Assembly (NCBI GenBank): GCA_018500075.1
Contig: JAHBAN010000054.1
Location: 1 to 7,231 of the forward strand
Direction of reading: 5' to 3'
Origin: Flavobacteriia bacterium
GTDB lineage: Bacteria > Bacteroidota > Bacteroidia > Flavobacteriales > Flavobacteriaceae
DNA length: 7,231 nucleotides
Position numbers and translations under genes: made by a program
The notes under the pieces: generated by a model
What the model was told of the DNA's origin: nothing
What the model saw: only the letters and a program-made list of their open reading frames with translations
The model's database searches: none
Part shown: positions 5,715-7,231 of the stretch, one piece after another
How the letters are laid out: the number at the start of each line of letters is the position of its first letter
Numbering within the stretch: the stretch's first letter is position 1

Positions 5715-6152
5715 TCAGTCTGTGGCTGTTGTGGTTTCTTCAATCGGCGCAGGGCCGACCGAGGCGAGCCATGCGGCGACATCTGCGCCACCGTCTTTCA
5801 GCTTGAAGCTCATTTTTGACTTGGTGGCAAAACCGTTGTCACCGAGCCAGGCTTTCGGGTCTGCGACATAGGCGGCGAGGGCCTCTTCGCTCCAGACAAA
5901 GCCCGCGTCAGCGGCGTCTTTGAGGCCGTTGCCGTATTTGTATCCGTCATAGGAGCCGGCAACGCGGCCAATCACGCCGTAAAGGTTTGGGCCGGTTTTG
6001 CCGCCTTTGTAGATGTCTTCGCCTTCCGCGGAGACAACCATGTGGCAGGCTTTGCATTTCTTGAAGTCTTTCTCGCCTGCTTCGATGTCACCAGCGACAG
6101 CAGGTGCGGCGGCCATAAAGGCGCTCGCGGCGAGGAGAGAGAAAAGTTTCAT
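5715..6152 (-). CDS. cycA: Cytochrome c2/c550, periplasmic class I c-type cytochrome
   Basis: This soluble electron carrier shuttles electrons from the bc1 complex to the aa3 oxidase, and in phototrophs to the reaction centre. The precursor is 145 aa. Residues 1-20 are a signal peptide (MKLFSLLAAS..., cleavage AVA-GD), giving a mature protein of about 125 aa, in the range for c2/c550. Haem attachment is Cys33-Lys-Ala-Cys36-His37 and the sixth ligand is Met114 in TKSKMSFKLK. The conserved GPNLYGVIGR follows the haem site (54-63). Many lysines around the haem edge (31, 32, 34, 111, 113, 117, 119) suit docking to an acidic oxidase surface. The ATG at 6152 has AAAGGA (6163-6168) 10 nt upstream; a longer frame to 6281 overlaps the lipB end, lacks homology and is rejected. 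Pairing with ctaD downstream resembles the Paracoccus cycA-ctaDII locus as I recall it. The lipB stop is 119 nt upstream. Confidence 0.93.
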   Translation of the reverse strand: MKLFSLLAASAFMAAAPAVAGDIEAGEKDFKKCKACHMVVSAEGEDIYKGGKTGPNLYGVIGRVAGSYDGYKYGNGLKDAADAGFVWSEEALAAYVADPKAWLGDNGFATKSKMSFKLKDGGADVAAWLASVGPAPIEETTTATD

Positions 6153-6271
6153 GGCTAAAGAGTCCTTTGATTGGGTTTGGGTCTTCTGCATACGGCCTAT
6201 CTGATCATTTGGAGCAATTTGTGCAACGGACATTTCGACGCGGGGAGCGTGCAAAGCCATGTAGGGCGGGC

Positions 6272-6934
6272 CTAGTTGCAACTTGGCGCTGTCATGGCCG
6301 TCTCAAAAGTCGCTTTGAGCGCAACATCGAGATCCTCCATCGTCACGGGCAGGCCAAGATCAACGAGAGAGGTCACGCCGTGCTCTGTGATGCCGCAGGG
6401 GACGATGCCTGTGAAATGCTCAAGATCCGGCTCGACGTTGATCGAGATGCCGTGAAAGCTGACCCATTTGCGCAGGCGTATGCCGATGGCGGCGATTTTG
6501 TCTTCTGCCTTGGCGCCCGTGGCGGTCAGGGGCTTGTCTTCGCGCTGCACCCAGACGCCGACGCGGCCTTCGCGGATTTCGCCTGTAATGTTGAATTCGG
6601 CGAGCGTGTTGATCACCCAGCGTTCCAGATCGCGCACGAAACAGCGCACATCGCGGCCGCGCTTGGCGACATCGAGCATGACATAGACAACGCGCTGGCC
6701 GGGGCCGTGGTAGGTATATTGCCCGCCGCGGCGCGCCTCGTAGACGGGGAAGCGCTCGGGTGAGACAAGATCGGCAGGCTTGGCCGAAGTGCCTGCGGTA
6801 TAGAGCGGCGGATGCTCCAAGAGCCAGACGCACTCCGGCGCTGTGCCGGCGTGGATGGCGGCGACTCGCGCCTCCATGAAGCTGAGGGCCTCTTCATAGG
6901 GCACGAGGCCGTCGGTGTGTTTCCATTCGATCAT
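6272..6934 (-). CDS. lipB: Octanoyl-[acyl carrier protein]:protein N-octanoyltransferase
   Basis: LipB moves the octanoyl group from acyl carrier protein to the lipoyl domain lysine of enzymes such as pyruvate dehydrogenase; LipA then inserts sulphur. The protein is 220 aa, normal for LipB. Family signatures are the substrate-pocket motif RGGQYTYHGPGQ (69-80) after LLEHPPLYTAGTSA (38-51), and the catalytic pair Lys146 (DKIAAIG) and Cys180 (IVPCGI), spaced 34 residues apart exactly as in the E. coli enzyme (Lys135/Cys169). RLRKWVSFHGISINV is also typical. The ATG at 6934 has AAGGA (6941-6945) 6 nt before it; the frame extends upstream to 7015, but that extension lacks homology and is rejected. 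It lies ahead of the cytochrome c gene on the same strand with no terminator seen in the 119 nt between, so some co-transcription is possible although the functions are unrelated. Confidence 0.96.
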   Translation of the reverse strand: MIEWKHTDGLVPYEEALSFMEARVAAIHAGTAPECVWLLEHPPLYTAGTSAKPADLVSPERFPVYEARRGGQYTYHGPGQRVVYVMLDVAKRGRDVRCFVRDLERWVINTLAEFNITGEIREGRVGVWVQREDKPLTATGAKAEDKIAAIGIRLRKWVSFHGISINVEPDLEHFTGIVPCGITEHGVTSLVDLGLPVTMEDLDVALKATFETAMTAPSCN

Positions 6935-7212
6935 CTGGTGTCCTTCAGCGGGGAAATGACCCGTGTCTCTTGGGGCAGGGAGTGAGCGGCCTGCGACGGG
7001 ACTATCATAGCCCATTTGCCCAGCAAGACGAAAGGCGCTTTGACATGAGCCTGTCTTTCAGGCCCTGCGCTGTGCCGCTGCGCCCCCCTCTGACGCCTGT
7101 GGCGAGAGATTCGCCGGATCGGGAGAGCGCGGCTGATTCACTTTTGGCGTCTTGAGTGCCCTTGCGGCCCTTTCGGGCGGGGGGCGTGGCGGGATTGTGC
7201 AAGGGCGGGTGG
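6935..7212. other. Region upstream of lipB with no supported gene
   Basis: I find no credible coding region here. On the minus strand TATGAT (7009-7004) is a possible -10 for lipB, giving a leader of about 60 nt, but no good -35 lies 17 nt before it (TTCGTC). GCCC-TTTC-GGGC (about 7169-7180) is a small stem without a U-tract. An open frame running to 7229 on the minus strand starts inside adapter sequence and is not a gene. Confidence 0.5.
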
Positions 7213-7231
7213 CTGTCCCTTATACACATCT
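7213..7231. other. Tn5 mosaic end / Nextera adapter remnant at the contig edge
   Basis: CTGTCCCTTATACACATCT matches the 19 bp Tn5 mosaic end CTGTCTCTTATACACATCT at 18 of 19 positions, differing only at 7218 (C for T). It reaches exactly to the last base. Read on the minus strand it encodes MCIRDS, the well-known signature of untrimmed tagmentation adapters in predicted proteins. It should be trimmed; it is not evidence for a transposon in the organism. Confidence 0.93.

Noticed and set aside
6274..6283. Perfect 10 bp palindrome AGTTGCAACT overlapping the lipB stop, considered as an operator or terminator
   Set aside because: It has no loop or U-tract for a terminator and matches no operator I can name; a chance palindrome is likely.
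6167..6763. A 198-codon plus-strand frame over lipB
   Set aside because: It lies antisense to lipB, whose catalytic residues are intact; no homology or start signal seen.
7005..7229. A 74-codon minus-strand frame starting MCIRDS
   Set aside because: Its start codon lies in the Tn5 mosaic end adapter, so it is a library artefact.
7213..7231. A genuine IS50/Tn5-type transposon end
   Set aside because: Only the artificial 19 bp mosaic end is present, flush with the sequence edge, with no transposase or natural inside/outside end sequence.

Overview
The window looks like chromosomal DNA from an alphaproteobacterium, most likely a Rhodobacteraceae (Roseobacter/Rhodobacter/Paracoccus-type) species. 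The evidence is a class I (archaeal-type) lysyl-tRNA synthetase instead of the usual class II enzyme, a short H-NS/HvrA-like protein, a stand-alone aa3 oxidase subunit I gene next to a cytochrome c2/c550 gene, a perfect FnrL-type box, and DUF2244 and DUF4864 proteins. It appears to be a whole short contig: the last 19 bases match the Tn5 mosaic end used in Nextera-type libraries with one mismatch, so the right edge is a library artefact and not biology.

Layout. Positions 105-1748 (+) hold the class I lysyl-tRNA synthetase gene. It is followed by a 343 bp gap with four tandem 31-34 bp units, each carrying a G-run/C-run hairpin, and then an AT-rich stretch. That stretch leads into an H-NS-family gene (2092-2412, +) with no visible Shine-Dalgarno. 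An exported DUF4864 protein follows (2480-2905, +). It is convergent with a two-TM DUF2244 membrane protein (2989-3474, -). The short gap between their stop codons is mostly a hexanucleotide repeat.

The right half is all on the minus strand. In transcription order it runs lipB (6934-6272), cytochrome c2/c550 (6152-5715, with a terminator), ctaD (5384-3714, with a strong terminator), then DUF2244. The ctaD upstream region has a perfect TTGAT-N4-ATCAA box next to a consensus TATAAT, and a second, degenerate box 33 bp further upstream.

Function. Cytochrome c2/c550 carries electrons from the bc1 complex to the aa3 cytochrome c oxidase, whose catalytic subunit is CtaD, so this pair forms the terminal electron-transfer branch for high oxygen. 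The FNR box placement suggests ctaD is turned down when oxygen falls. LipB (octanoyl transfer for lipoate-dependent dehydrogenases) and LysRS are housekeeping genes. The H-NS protein is a probable global regulator with a plausibly autoregulated promoter.

I see no mobile element, CRISPR array, tRNA or rRNA, and no convincing undescribed multi-gene system. The most interesting signals are regulatory and repeat structures between otherwise recognisable genes.
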